NCBI RefSeq assembly: GCF_905163445.1
Contig: NC_053184.1
Span: 4,960,001-5,024,000, forward strand
Reading direction: 5' to 3'
Length of the DNA stretch: 64,000 nucleotides
From: Pararge aegeria
Taxonomy: Eukaryota > Arthropoda > Insecta > Lepidoptera > Nymphalidae
Positions 49,091 through 60,222 of this stretch are shown piece after piece. Position 1 is the stretch's first letter. Every line of letters starts with the position of its first letter. The position numbers were made by a program, and so were the translations under genes. The notes under the pieces were generated by a model. It did no database searches. It was not told where the DNA came from and saw nothing but the letters and a program-made list of their open reading frames with translations.

Positions 49091-52000
49091 ATGCATCCTC
49101 GACAAGAGCGCGCATGCGATGAGCTCTTCGACAAACTCCAGCTGCAGTCGCCGCCAGTTGAGCAGGAGAAACCTCGACCTCCACGCGTTCGCAGGATGAG
49201 AGAGTTCAAACTTGTGAGTATTTCAAAGTTACAGTCAGGATGTGCGAGGTTAATAAGCGGTGCGTAACCGTATCCATTTGTGAAAGGAAGTTATGGTTTT
49301 TTTACACTCATCACTTGCTACGTCTCCTCTTCGTTAGTGACTGTCACTTGGTATATAAAATAGTAAGTGGTAAAACAAAGTGCATTCGAAATGCCCAAGA
49401 GGAGGATTTCACTTTTTTATTTTATCAAAATAATGTCAAATAAGATGATGCCAAATCTAATTTCGTATGTACGAATGAAATGGTAAAAGAAATTACTAAA
49501 TTCTTTCTAAAATTATATTTGTTTAGTAAATAATAAATTTTACATTTTCAGCCACCAAGATTTTCTTTATTGTCAAAAGAATTCTATGCCTCTTGGTGCA
49601 ATCATCGGAAAGAGGTATACCTTCAACTTCTTTTATACAGCAATCACAGAGACAACGATCACTTTTATAACTTTACCAGCCGCTTCACCGGGCTATATTT
49701 TGCTTTGTTTTATTTAAAGAATAAACTTACATCATAAAATTTTTAATTTTAGTCTCATCATCATCATCGAAATCATTTATTTCTCTTCGTATTCATTCTC
49801 TTCTATTCTCTTCTCGAGCGGGTGAAGATCATTATCTACACCCATGTACACCCAACAATAGAATATCATCATAGTTAATAAAAGCTGTATTTGACAGTTC
49901 AAAAGTTCTTTCTCTTTTATATATATAGATAGATAGATAAAATATAGATACTTACATCTTTTTCCAAATTGTTTTTACGTAGCAATTTTTACAATAATCT
50001 GGTGTTCTATCAAATCCACTAAGCCACTAGTCTGTTGTCCTCCAGGGGAGGTGGAAAGTATAAGATTACGTACCTATTAGTTTTACGAATCATTGATAGA
50101 TACTCGTATTTAAAAAAAAAAATGCGAAATTTTAAACACTTCACTTGTGATCAGTTCCACCTACTGGCTTCACTTTAGCTAAAAATCATCATTAGAATAT
50201 AATTAATATAATAATCGAAGAGAATAATAATTACGAACCCGCCCACCGGAATTTTATGTCTAAAGATATATTTTCAGTTGCAAATGGTGGCACACATAGT
50301 GGAAGACCACCCCCCACGATTGATCCCGGAGTTGTACCTCAAGCCGCGCCGCCTCAACTACTACGCGCGCCAGCTGGAAGAAAACATGAACGTCAACAAA
50401 GAGTTGCTCAAGCGTATCAACCTTATACAGAGAACTGGCGTAAATGGCATTTAAAGATACCCACTTCTTTACGTTTTGTATACCTACTTGTGATGCCTCG
50501 TTGGTCTAATGGTGAGCATGTTCGACTGCAGATCACCAGGTCCTGGTTTTGATCCCCGGGTCGGGGCAATGAATATATTGGGTTTTCCTATCAAGAAATT
50601 CTTGGTAAATACCAGCCCGGAGTTCGGAAATTGGCATGTTAAGTTATCGGTCGGTGTTCTCCTTGCGTGAGCTGCCGTCCCATCGGTCTATGAGAGTATG
50701 AGACCTGTGTTTGCGCACACTCTTGAGCAATATAATAACCGCGTAGTTGAAAAATCGTGTTAGTCATACCCATAATTGGTTTCTACGTGATATCGCACCT
50801 GAACACTAAATCACTAAGCGGCACGTCTTTGACAGTAAAGTGGTATCTAGCCACGGCCAGAGCCTCCCACTCCTCAATAATTATAAATTCCCAAATTGCC
50901 CTTGCTGGGAATCGAACCCGGGACCTCCTACTTAAATCCATAGCGCTAACCGTTGCGCCAGAGAGACAGTCAAAATTTATTGATTATTCGTACCCACGAG
51001 TGTTAATTGATAAGTTATAGGTATTTATATGTAGTTCAACTAATTTTAAGACGTTTTTTTTTATTAAATAGGGGTTTGTGGATTGCTGGCTGGATCCCGA
51101 GATGTCAGATACTTATAACAAACTACTGTGCAAACAGAGGCAGCGAGTGCTCAACGAAATACGAAGGCAAAATCTCTATTTCTACTCCAGATTACTTGTA
51201 GCGGTGAGTTCACGTCATACATAAGAGTCAACTGAAAGATGGTAAGGAAACGTTTACTTCTGCCAAAAGGCCATTGTTGCAGAATAAGATGGTTGAAATT
51301 TTATGTGAGAATACATGAGGAATTATCAAAATTTTTATTATTTTTGTTGCGTCATTACTAGCCTTATGTTTTCTAGGTACGTCTTATAAGTTAACCTCTG
51401 GTTTTCCCTGTAAATGGGAAAGATTTCCCTGTATTTGGGCTAAAGACCCTGTAATAATCTGTGTATCAAACGTGTACGGATCGAAGCTGTAAATTCATAC
51501 AATGTTACTTAAAATAAATACTTTTGTTTTATATTGTACCGCTTTTAGAGATCTGAACAACCTCTTACTAAAGAACTTGAAGCATTATGGGAAGATACAA
51601 AACACAAACTTATTTTGGGAGCATCGTAAGTATAATGGTTTAATTTCTACTACTATTTTATGTAGCCTAATTTTCCAAATTGCCAAATTGGAAATTATAA
51701 TTACTGATTTTTCTTTGGTCTGATCTGGTGGGTGGCTTCGTTTACTAAGCGATTTATCGTTCCAATACGATGTCGCGTAGAAACTGATTAGGGGTGTGGG
51801 TTTAACATAGCTGCTATACTCCTAACCGGTAAGACAGTTACCATCTTAGACAGCATCTCCGCACCAGCATGGATATTGCAGTCAAGGGCTAAGTTCTAGT
51901 AGAATAAAAAAAAAACATTATATATACAACGTTTAAATGAAAACCGAAATAATACTGCACAGGCTTTAGGGGTACATTACGATATATTAGAAATCGTTGG

Positions 52001-54552
52001 AATAGATAAGTTGCTTCGATTTGCAAAGTGTCACATAACATAAGATAATGTAATTTACTAATGGGTTACTCGAAATAACTATTATGAATAATAAAAATAT
52101 CTTGCATATTTCAGACTACCCTTCATCCTGTTCAAGACTGAGAAAATAGATCGCGATATAAAAGACCCCGCCTTTGACAATCCTCAGCGCGTACAACGTA
52201 CCAAGTAATATTAATTAATCCCGACTAATCATGTAAATCCGAAAGCAACTCTTTCCCTCAGGGGGGTGTCCTCTGTGCTACAACTACCATTTTTGCAATC
52301 ACAATCGGCAATTTTCGGTACGTGAAGAAATAACCAGCAAGCAATTTTTAGTGAGGTTTTTGAAGCACATAATAATATTTAAGACTTAAAAGTCCATTGC
52401 TTCCCGAAAATTTATACTTAGAACAAATCCCTCCGTTTAGTACAACTGTCGCGTTTATCTTACATAAAGTTTTAACTATTTTTAACTATTTTTAGGATTT
52501 CCATGGAGATCTGGGTGGTAGGCGGGTCCAAGATTGGAAAAGTGTTAATAGAACTCTTCACGGATATAGTGCCAAAGACGTGCCAGTTTTTTCTTAATTT
52601 AATACGAGGCGATGGTGATGGGCACGCCTACATGGGCACTAGACTTTTTAGGTGAGTATAGGTTTTAAATAGTCATATGAATTAATTACATTGTATTTCT
52701 TTATCTTCATACAAAAAAGACGGCTGGAGATTTCGGCCGTGGCTAGTTACCACCTTAAAGAAATGCCCCTAAGCGAATAAGCATTGCGATACGATGCCGC
52801 GTAAAAACCAATACGGGGTATAAGTGATAATGTGTGTGTGTGTGTGTGTGTGTGTGGTGATATACCTAACTACCTAACAACCACAAAATAAAAATAAAAA
52901 CCTACTCCTAACAGGTTAGCCCTCTACAATCGTAGAATGATGTCAGATTTCAGTCAAGCCTTTTAGTCAAATAAAAAAAATATAATATAAAACCCGAGTG
53001 CCCCACAAGGGAACGAATACTTATATTTTTTTTTCGTCACAGAATTGTACCAGACTTGTACTGCCGCGGAGGTGATGTCACGAAAGACAACGGATTCGGC
53101 ACATATGTCCCTGGCGGGGAGCAAGAACCGATGATCCCGGAGAGTTTTCGACTTAAACATTCCGTACCGGGTACTTTTCTTCTTTTATGAGCTTGATCAG
53201 CCAAGCGGCTCCAATGCATTGCATATGCAGTGTCCCAAGCTCTAGATAACCTTCTATGGAAGAAGGAAAGAAGAGGCTTTTGCCCAGCTTTGGGTCATAA
53301 ACTGAGGATGATGATGATGATCATGATACAGTTAAATATGTGACACATACTCCTTACGACTTTTTTCTGTGTCATCTGCTAGCTAGGTTTTGGTTAGAAG
53401 CAGGTGTTACTTTGCGGAAATCCATGATATATTATGAAAATAAAGCTTAATTTGCTATACTCCCCGATAAGCAGGAGAACCCTTTTAAATTGTTAAAACA
53501 ACTATTCATTGTAAGTTTACTTAACAATTATTCATTGTAAAGTCAACACCTCCTGAGGATGCTCCGGTTTCGGAGCGAAACGTGCGTAATGTACCCTACA
53601 TTGCCGAAGATCTGTTTGGTGTGGAGTATAAGGATTGAAGAAATTATAAATTACACCATACAGATTCTCCTGCTTTTCGCGGAGTATAGCAAATTAAGCT
53701 TAATTTTCATAACGTAAGTTAACTTTTTACAGGAGTTTTATCGATGGTCGTGAGCGCTGGTAATGAAGTCTATGGTCAATTTAACATTATCTTTAAGCCT
53801 TTACCTCAATTTGACGGCAAACATGTTGTATTCGGCAGAGTAAGTATAATTTATTCTATATTAAACTGGTTGAAGGGTCTAACTGCGCCGTTTGTCTATT
53901 ATTTCCGCGGTCGGTTAATAATTATTAAATATTGGGTTTATCTGTTTAAAGCTCAGTAAAGCTTGCCAGGCAACCAGGAATTTTAAAACCAAATTTGAAA
54001 GAGACATTCAGATTCACTCATTAGTAGGATCCGTCATTGACAGACACGTCAAGATTAGCTCTTACCCATAGTTAGAAAATTGGCAGTATCAAATCCTGTA
54101 CCTTGGAGAGCACGCAAGCCGTCGGTCCCGGTATATTATAACCCGTATTGGGGCAGCATTGTGGGGCTGTGCTTCAAAACCCTCTTTCCAATGGGAGATG
54201 AGGCCCGTGCAGTTAATATACTTATGATTATGAATAAAATAAATCATCAAATAAATTTTATCAACAAAAAAATAGTTTTCGTGGCGACAATAATTTTCAC
54301 TCGTTTTTCCGTAGGTACTTTTGTGTGGTGTACCGTGTATAATAAAGTGTATTCATTTATGCATGAATTTTCTAGATAATAGCCGGACCAGCACAAACCC
54401 TGGAGCGTATCAGTGCCCTCGGGCTGCCTCTGGGCAGCACCACGGCCGACTGCGTGGTACGCTATTGCGGCTGGTTCACCCGCACGGGCCAGTACCGCGA
54501 TGGCACCCCCAACACTATCAAGTTCCCACCACGGCGCAAAGTTAAGAAGTAG
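49091..54552 (+). CDS. Hemingway/CFAP97-like segment fused to a divergent cyclophilin domain
   Basis: Nine exons: 49091-49213, 50278-50439, 51072-51203, 51549-51625, 52115-52204, 52496-52651, 53043-53170, 53733-53839 and 54376-54552, consistent in phase, 383 residues. Residues about 65-140 (NYYARQLEENMNVNKELLKR, IQRTGGFVDCW, RQRVLNEIRRQN) resemble the Hmw/CFAP97 module found in sperm-flagellum and cilium proteins. Residues about 195-375 are a cyclophilin-type peptidyl-prolyl isomerase fold: GKVLIELFTDIVPKTCQFF, GTRLFRIVPDLYCRGGD, LKHSVPGVLSMVVSAGNEV, FDGKHVVFG. Human CypA Arg55, Gln111 and His126 appear kept, but Phe60 is Leu and Trp121 is Gln, so activity and cyclosporin binding are doubtful. 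An in-frame TGA at 49085 supports the ATG at 49091. AATAAA is at 54877-54882. A testis or cilium role is inference. Confidence 0.85.
49674..49942 (+). repeat. Dispersed repeat family G, variant 2, shortened
   Basis: Collinear with 14122-14535 but missing the segment between 'tttgacagttcaaaa' and the AT-rich end. It lies in the first intron of the cyclophilin-fusion gene. Confidence 0.7.
50488..50745 (+). mobile_element. tRNA-Cys-like SINE (family C)
   Basis: The head reads like a tRNA with a 7-bp acceptor stem (TGCCTCG paired with CGGGGCA), a TGGTCTAATGG A-box and a GATCCCCGGG B-box. The anticodon-loop sequence CTGCAGA matches tRNA-Cys(GCA). The anticodon stem has mismatches, and the sequence continues into a non-tRNA body ('accagcccggagttcggaaa', 'gagctgccgtcccatcggt'), so it is a SINE, not a tRNA gene. 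It lies 48 bases past a donor in the cyclophilin-fusion gene. Confidence 0.75.
50795..50975 (-). mobile_element. SINE family B, 5' half, inverted
   Basis: Minus-strand head with A-box 'ctggcgcaacggttagcgct' and B-box GGGTTCGATTCCCAG, then the body to 'gacgtgccgcttagtgat'. The 3' half is missing. Confidence 0.8.
51715..51910 (+). mobile_element. SINE family B, body
   Basis: From 'ctgatctggtgggtggcttc' to 'gtcaagggctaagttctagt', with a short deletion in the first part. It begins 90 bases after the donor at 51625. Confidence 0.7.
52720..52975 (+). mobile_element. SINE family B interrupted by a (TG)n microsatellite
   Basis: 'gatttcggccgtggctagtt' to 'gcgtaaaaaccaatacgggg', then a (TG)n tract at about 52830-52856, then 'cctaacaggttagccctcta' to the end of the element. 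The microsatellite sits where the 'aactgccatac' part of the SINE should be. Confidence 0.7.
53432..53712. mobile_element. Small terminal-inverted-repeat element (MITE-like), copy 1
   Basis: Ends are inverted copies of about 50 bases beginning 'ttatgaaaattaagcttaat' and 'ttgctatactcc'. The interior has 'ccggtttcggagcgaaacgt' and 'gtttggtgtggagtataagg'. No clear target duplication is seen. Its right end lies 20 bases before the exon starting at 53733. Confidence 0.8.
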
Positions 54553-54882
54553 GAGGCAGACTACCATTAGATTCCAGTAAAAGCTGAACGAAAGCTGACG
54601 CCTACATACATATATTGCAAGTTAAAGGTCAACATTAGCCCGTATCTTAATTCGCATAATCAGGTTTTTTTTAAAATGGCGCGAACTGTTAGTTTTTCCG
54701 AATTAAAATGTATCCTATGTCTGTCTGTTTTCTAGGGCTAGCATGCTAACTAGCCACGAGAAAATTATGTCTGCGTATTATCTACCATTCACTTATTTTC
54801 AGCCCTTTTCGTCTTTCTCTAATCGAGTATCTTTTCGTAAGTTTACGAGGCCTTCATTTTACATAATAGAAAATCAAATAAA

Positions 54883-55228
54883 CTTGCATTGTTAGTTATG
54901 AAATATGTTAATAGGTAGATAAAGCCTGTCTGTGTGTACCCAAATAATTAAAGTATATAATTAAACAACAGTTGTGATTTGCACGTGAACCAGCTAACTA
55001 TCAATATACTATATACATCATGGTGAATTATATGAGCTTTTATTTCACGATACTTAAATATAAAATGACCAGTTGTAGGTTGTTTTTTCATATATTTATC
55101 CACGCCATTGTTACATAAATGACCTTTCATAAAAAAATATAAATCCTTAGAAACTACTTACTTTAAAAATTAGGCAGTAGGCGATGTTTTTAAATAAACA
55201 ATACATTTTTTTAATAATCGTATAAAAA
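54883..55228. other. Short spacer between two convergent genes
   Basis: Lies between the polyA signal of the cyclophilin-fusion gene (54877-54882) and the minus-strand polyA signal of the tetraspanin (tttatt at 55229-55234). It is AT-rich, with nothing else visible. Confidence 0.6.
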
Positions 55229-55384
55229 TTTATTTCAGACATGTTGGATGTATCTATCTACATTTCTTCATTTATAAAATAAATTACTCAGAACAATCAC
55301 ACGATTAACTGTCCAACAATTAGCCAACATTCAATGTTCCTAATCAACAACACAATTCAGTCGTCACATAGTTTTTTTACAACG
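55229..55384 (-). other. 3' UTR and polyA signal of the second tetraspanin
   Basis: AATAAA on the minus strand at 55229-55234, about 150 bases after the stop codon at 55385-55387. Confidence 0.5.
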
Positions 55385-58300
55385 TCACTCTATTTTCACG
55401 AACAATCCACACGAAAATATTAGCGCCAATACCTGAAAAACAAAATTACAATAATTGTTTACCTTGTAAAAACCTGACTTCAAAAACCGGTAGATTTTGC
55501 CATGAATTGGCAAGTAAAAGGTAATTATTTTATTGGATAGATGCATGCGTTACTTGGCGGAATATATTACGAAATATTATTATTATCCATGATAAATTAT
55601 GAAAATTAAGCTTAATTTGCTATACTCCGCGACAAGCAGGAGAATCTGTACTTCGAAATTGACTTTACAATGAATACATCTCCTGGAGGATGCCCCGGTT
55701 TCAGCGCGAAACGAGCGTAGAAGGTACCTTGTCGATGATCTGTTTGGTGTGGAGTATAAGGATTGAAGAAATTATAAATTCCACCATACAGATTCTCCTG
55801 CTTTCTGCGGAGTATAGCAAATTAAGCTTAATTTTCATAATGTATTTGTTGTATAAATATTCACTCGGTCAGACAACTTCAAAATACGTGGTACGTAAAT
55901 TATCAAAAATTTCCCTTGGTTAGGAATCCTGAGTATTCCATCACGGCAATCGTTAGGGAGGTAGGTAGGTACCTATGTAGGATCATAATAGTACAAGTAT
56001 AAAATGTAGCTAATAAAAACTTAATTCAAAACATTTAGCCCCTTTTAAAAAACAGCCTAACGACAGAATTGTTTTTCAGTTTTTTGGATTGACCTTTTAT
56101 TATGGTAGTTTCAAAACTCTGCAAAACAGCTGTTGTCCTTTAGTCAATTTATTTCCAATTGATTGATCCCATTTTGGCGCTGTAGGTAAGTTGTGAAGCT
56201 GTGATGCGAGTATTCAAGGAACTTAAATTGGTATTACGTTCTAAAACAATAACCTAATTACATTTGACATACGGAGTACTCTGGAACTCACTAACATTAG
56301 TTCCAGAGTACTAAACTCACCATAATCAAAGCCACAACAATGGCCACAGCCCCGACGTAGACGGCGTCTTCCCGCAGCAAGTCCACCGTCTTACTGTAAC
56401 AGCCGTCCATGTACATGGTCGTCGGGTTCTGGGAATACTTGCAATCCCGTCTCTGTAATAAACATTGACAAAATAAGCAGATGTATTTAAAGACCAATGA
56501 TTCTGAGTGATATTTAAGACATCTTTGTATTCTTGTATCACCACCACAATGGAGTAATTAGCCTCCAATAAAGCATCCAACAAGTTTTTACAGCCTATTT
56601 AGACTAGATTTAGAATAGACTAGAATAGATTTATGCTTTACTTAAAATGGTGGCAGGTTTTTTTTCTTACCCACAAGTTAGCTCTTGATTGCAATCTAAC
56701 CTGTAGACTGCAGTCTAAGATGGTAGCAGCATCTTAGTGAGTATGTTAGTCGTAACCCTAATTGGTTTCTACACAGTATCGCAACGGAACTCTAAATCGC
56801 TTAGCGGCACGTCTTTGCCGTTAGAGTTGTAACTAGCCACGGCCAAAGCCTTCCACTAGACAAGATAAGAGAAAATTCAGAAATTAAATATTAGTACCAA
56901 ATTGCACATGTCGGGAATCGAACCCAGGGCCTCCTACTTACAACGCTCACCGTTGTAAATGAAATCAAATAATTTCTGTCTACCATAAGTAGGTACTACA
57001 ATATTATAGCAGCTTACTTTGCCCGGGTAAACTTCTTGACAGCAACTCTCGGGAACGTTATCGTTCCAGTCCTTATAACTCTTGACACCACAGCACTGCA
57101 GGTATGTCTGTGTATCATCCCAAGCCTTTGTGTACTCGTGCTTTACGCCATAATAGGGTATGGAGGCGTGCATCTCTCGTTCCAGAGTAGAACTAACTTT
57201 TTCCTTGAACACGAAAAGTAGGATCCCACCTACTAACATCACCACGAAGATGATGAAAATAAGGATGTAGTACTGAAAGTAAATAATTTGATATTTTAAG
57301 ACGCTTTAGTACTGTAAAACTTTTAACTGTTAGTTCAGCTACTATTTAAAAGTATTAGGTACCGTCAAAATTAATTATACTACAGACCACTGCTAGACTG
57401 AGGGCCTCTCCCAACGGGGGGTTTTTCCCCCACACTACGCAGCGTTGTAGACGGGTTGTAGACGGGTGTCTACGCATCACAACGCTGCATAGACGGGTTA
57501 ATGATCGCAGTAGATGGAAGAAGTACACGATGCTACTGCCCGTTCTCTTTTATATTCCCTTAGTCGCCTCGTACGACAACCGTAGGAAAAAGGGGGTTGG
57601 TGACATATATTTTTTGATCTGCCGTCACCACACGACATTAAAATGTTACTTCTTAATTATCGGGAGCCACGCCGTTATGGAATAGGGCATTATTTTGCGA
57701 CAGAAAAAAGGAATTGGAATAAGACCCCCGAGGGTTATAAACATTTTAATAACTTTGTCGAATGAGAAAGCTGATTGAAGCTCTGAATCTCAATAAATAC
57801 CAACAAACAACTCAAATACCGACCAAAAATGCTTTATCCCAAGTAAGGACTAAGGATATACACAAATGCAACCTCTGCGCAGCATCTTCACCGACAAAGA
57901 ATAGATCACCGTTTTCTTTTCGTCATTTGAACGTGGCCTCGGAGTGAACTAATCTCAGTCCAACCAACCATCATAAATCCGAAAGTCTCACGTCGTAAAT
58001 TGAGTTAGAAATCCTATTACCTGAGTTCCTAAGGTCACAATTCTGATATTAACACATACACTAAAAAGGATATAAATTGGTTATTTAAAAGCATATAACC
58101 TGCGAAAGATGAAGAAGTCTTTTTGGGGTTGAGTATTTCTGAAAGTAATTCTGGACCTGTATAAGGTTATATAAATGTCATATTTTTACAGCGAGTTTAC
58201 TATAAAATTGAATAATTACTCAATGACAAGATTGATTGAAAGGTGTGAATTCCGCTCTTAACTCCCAAGATGGAATAATCATACAGAATTAAAAACTTAC

Positions 58301-59669
58301 AGAAACCGTGTACACGACTAATATTGAAGCATCAAAAACCACTCCACTTTAGAGTTATTTCTCAAACTAACGGTTAGTCACTTCATATCATTTAGCAGTT
58401 AAAGTAATTATTTTACCTCTAAATGGGAAAATGAGAAAAAGTTTGTGATCTAGCAACATTCCGCGGGTGCAAAGAGATGGCTGAAGGTGGAAGGTGTCGT
58501 GAGTCGTTTTTGCTTTTTTTGGACAGTGCACTGCATACAATAATGGCTGAATGTTCTTAATTCTGTGAACATTCATTGTAAAATTTTGATTATGGAAAAG
58601 AACGACTGCTGAGTTCATTCCGGTTTCTTCTTGTGGTTAGTTACTACACACCAATCGTGAGATGGGGAAAATGGATAAAGTTTGTGAGATAGCAACATTG
58701 CGCGGGTGGGAAGTGAGACGCGCGTGCTTTTCACTGTTTTTTGACACAATGGTCCACGTATAATAATGGCTGAATGAGGATTCTGGATGTTCTTAATTCT
58801 GTGGTTCTACGCTGTTTAAGGCAACAGCATGAGCCTACCGTCAACAGCATGCACTTGACTTCCTTCGCCGCGCCGCAACAGCCCAGTAGCGAGAGGAGCA
58901 TGACCGCCGCGCCCATCACCACGATCACCGCCACCGACGCGATGAACATGTTGTTCATCATCAGCGTGCTGGGGAACGAGCGGGACACCCAGATCCATGC
59001 CCCGATTCCTAATGCTATCGCGCCGCCTATCTGCAATTAAAAGGAAAAATATAGGTTATTTCTTTTTTGTTAATCCACCACCACTTAGCCAGCGAGAAGA
59101 ACGGCCCAGGACCGCAGAGTTTGGATGGTGATGACGATGATGATGATGACAGTTAGTCCTTTTTATGTAATCTCAACTGATGATGCAGAGACGGTAGCAA
59201 GATGTATGGTAGTTACATTATACCCAATAAACAGACACACAATTTCAAATTTTTCAATTTTAAAACAAATTTGCAAGCGCGTAGGTATTTCCCCATTCCC
59301 TTTGCCGTTTTCAAAACGGCTAATAAACTATCTCTATGCAAAAATTAATATCAATCTGTGGCTCTGTTGCTGCGTTATTGATAGACAAACAAACACATAT
59401 TTACACATACTTTCGCATTTATTATATAGTTAGAATATAAAGGATTATTTAACTATATATACAGGTGTTACAAATGATCGTATGATCCCTTACCTGGCTT
59501 GTAGGTATGCAGTGCTTTATATAGTGATTGCTTGAAATTCCCTAAGTAATTAAGTTGTAACAACTTAATGAACAACAAAGGTAATACTTACAAGTGTCAA
59601 TACGTTGATGATGACGAGAGAGACCTTCATACACCGCCCGCAGCTATCCATAGCACCACCCATGGCCAT
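55385..59669 (-). CDS. Tetraspanin, complete, 234 residues
   Basis: Five phase-0 exons on the minus strand: 59592-59669, 58839-59030, 57018-57272, 56321-56452 and 55385-55432. N terminus MAMGGAMDSCGRCMKVSLVI. TM1 is LVIINVLTLIGGAIALGIGA, TM2 is MFIASVAVIVVMGAAVMLLS followed by LLGCCGAAKE, and TM3 is ILIFIIFVVMLVGGILLFVF. The large loop has LQCCGVKSYKDWN, ESCC, RRDC and DGC (six cysteines). TM4 is AVYVGAVAIVVALIM plus VLALIFSCGLFV, then the tail KIE. A juxtamembrane Cys pair after TM2 is a likely palmitoylation site. An acceptor (cattgcag) lies just 5' of the ATG, so a 5' UTR exon lies upstream. It resembles CD63-type insect tetraspanins; the exact orthologue is not assigned. It is convergent with the cyclophilin-fusion gene. 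Confidence 0.92.
55597..55840. mobile_element. Small terminal-inverted-repeat element (MITE-like), copy 2
   Basis: Same family as 53432-53712, with the same ends and the interior phrase 'ccggtttcagcgcgaaacga'. It lies in the last intron of the second tetraspanin, about 2 kb from copy 1. Confidence 0.8.
56275..56312. repeat. 14-bp hairpin next to a splice donor
   Basis: Arms 56275-56288 and 56299-56312 are exact reverse complements with a 10-base loop. It lies 8 bases inside the intron from the donor of tetraspanin exon 56321-56452. Confidence 0.85.
56665..56955 (-). mobile_element. SINE family B, near full length, inverted
   Basis: Minus strand: B-box 'gggttcgattcccgacatgt', body 'gtggaaggctttggccgtgg', 'gacgtgccgctaagcgattt' and a 3' part ending near 'gcaatcaagagctaact'. 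It lies 63 bases from the tetraspanin exon 57018-57272. Confidence 0.8.
57385..57645 (+). repeat. Dispersed repeat family H
   Basis: 'gcccgttctcttttatattc', 'ccttagtcgcctcgtacgac' and 'tgccgtcaccacacgac' are shared with 8570-8725. The first part has an internal near-duplication of 'gtagacgggt'. Confidence 0.65.
58295..58830 (+). repeat. Dispersed repeat family I, copy 3 with a tandem partial copy
   Basis: A full-length copy at about 58300-58615 is followed by a second partial copy at about 58650-58805 ('gggtgggaagtgagacgcgc', 'gttttttgacacaatggtcc', 'aataatggctgaatgaggat'). The block ends within 35 bases of the tetraspanin exon 58839-59030. Confidence 0.7.
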
Positions 59670-59794
59670 GGCTAAACTGCAATGAGAAAGAAGTTTCAGA
59701 AGTGTTAGCAAAACTGCCTTCGTTTCGATCCATCGACGATTGAGGTTGAGCCCCCTCTGAAATCACCAGCCTCCCACCAGACCAGACCAAACTG

Positions 59795-60005
59795 AAATTT
59801 AAAATTTCTTTATTCATGTAGGTCTATCACAGGCATTGAAGCGTTCATACATATATGTTTACATAATTGTACGGGAATGGTGATAACTCCGTTCGCAAAC
59901 TTAAACCTAAAGCTACGAGGGTTCCAAACACGCCCTGGTCTAGAAGAGCCCAAACCAACTTAGCCGGGTACTTTTTTTTGTTATCACCATCTCACAGTTA
60001 TTATT
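59795..60005. repeat. Dispersed repeat family E
   Basis: 'ttctttattcatgtaggtct', 'gcattgaagcgttcatacat', 'cgagggttccaaacacgccc' and 'ttatcaccatctcacag', collinear with 41112. A short family B fragment ('cagcctcccaccagaccaga') precedes it at about 59765. Confidence 0.7.
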
Positions 60006-60175
60006 AAGCAATGAAATGAAAATTAATTAGCAGTTTTACGTAGCCTAGTAAACTGCACAAGGAGTTTACTTTTGTTTCTATATTTATATTATTACAGTCC
60101 ATTTTCTTTTAAAATTTTGTTATATTTTTTACGACATAAATTAAATTTTCAAATATATTTCGATTTTCAAATATA

Positions 60176-60222
60176 TTCGATCCCCGGCTAGCCATATCGA
60201 ATATGGCTAGCCGGGGATCGAA
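60176..60222. repeat. Perfect 22-bp hairpin with 3-base loop
   Basis: Arms 60176-60197 and 60201-60222 are exact reverse complements. The right arm runs into 'gaagccggaacctccgcgca', which looks like an inverted SINE B-box region, so one arm probably copied the other from SINE-derived DNA. Confidence 0.9.

Noticed and set aside
50488..50560. A genuine tRNA-Cys gene
   Set aside because: The anticodon stem is mismatched and the sequence continues into a SINE body.
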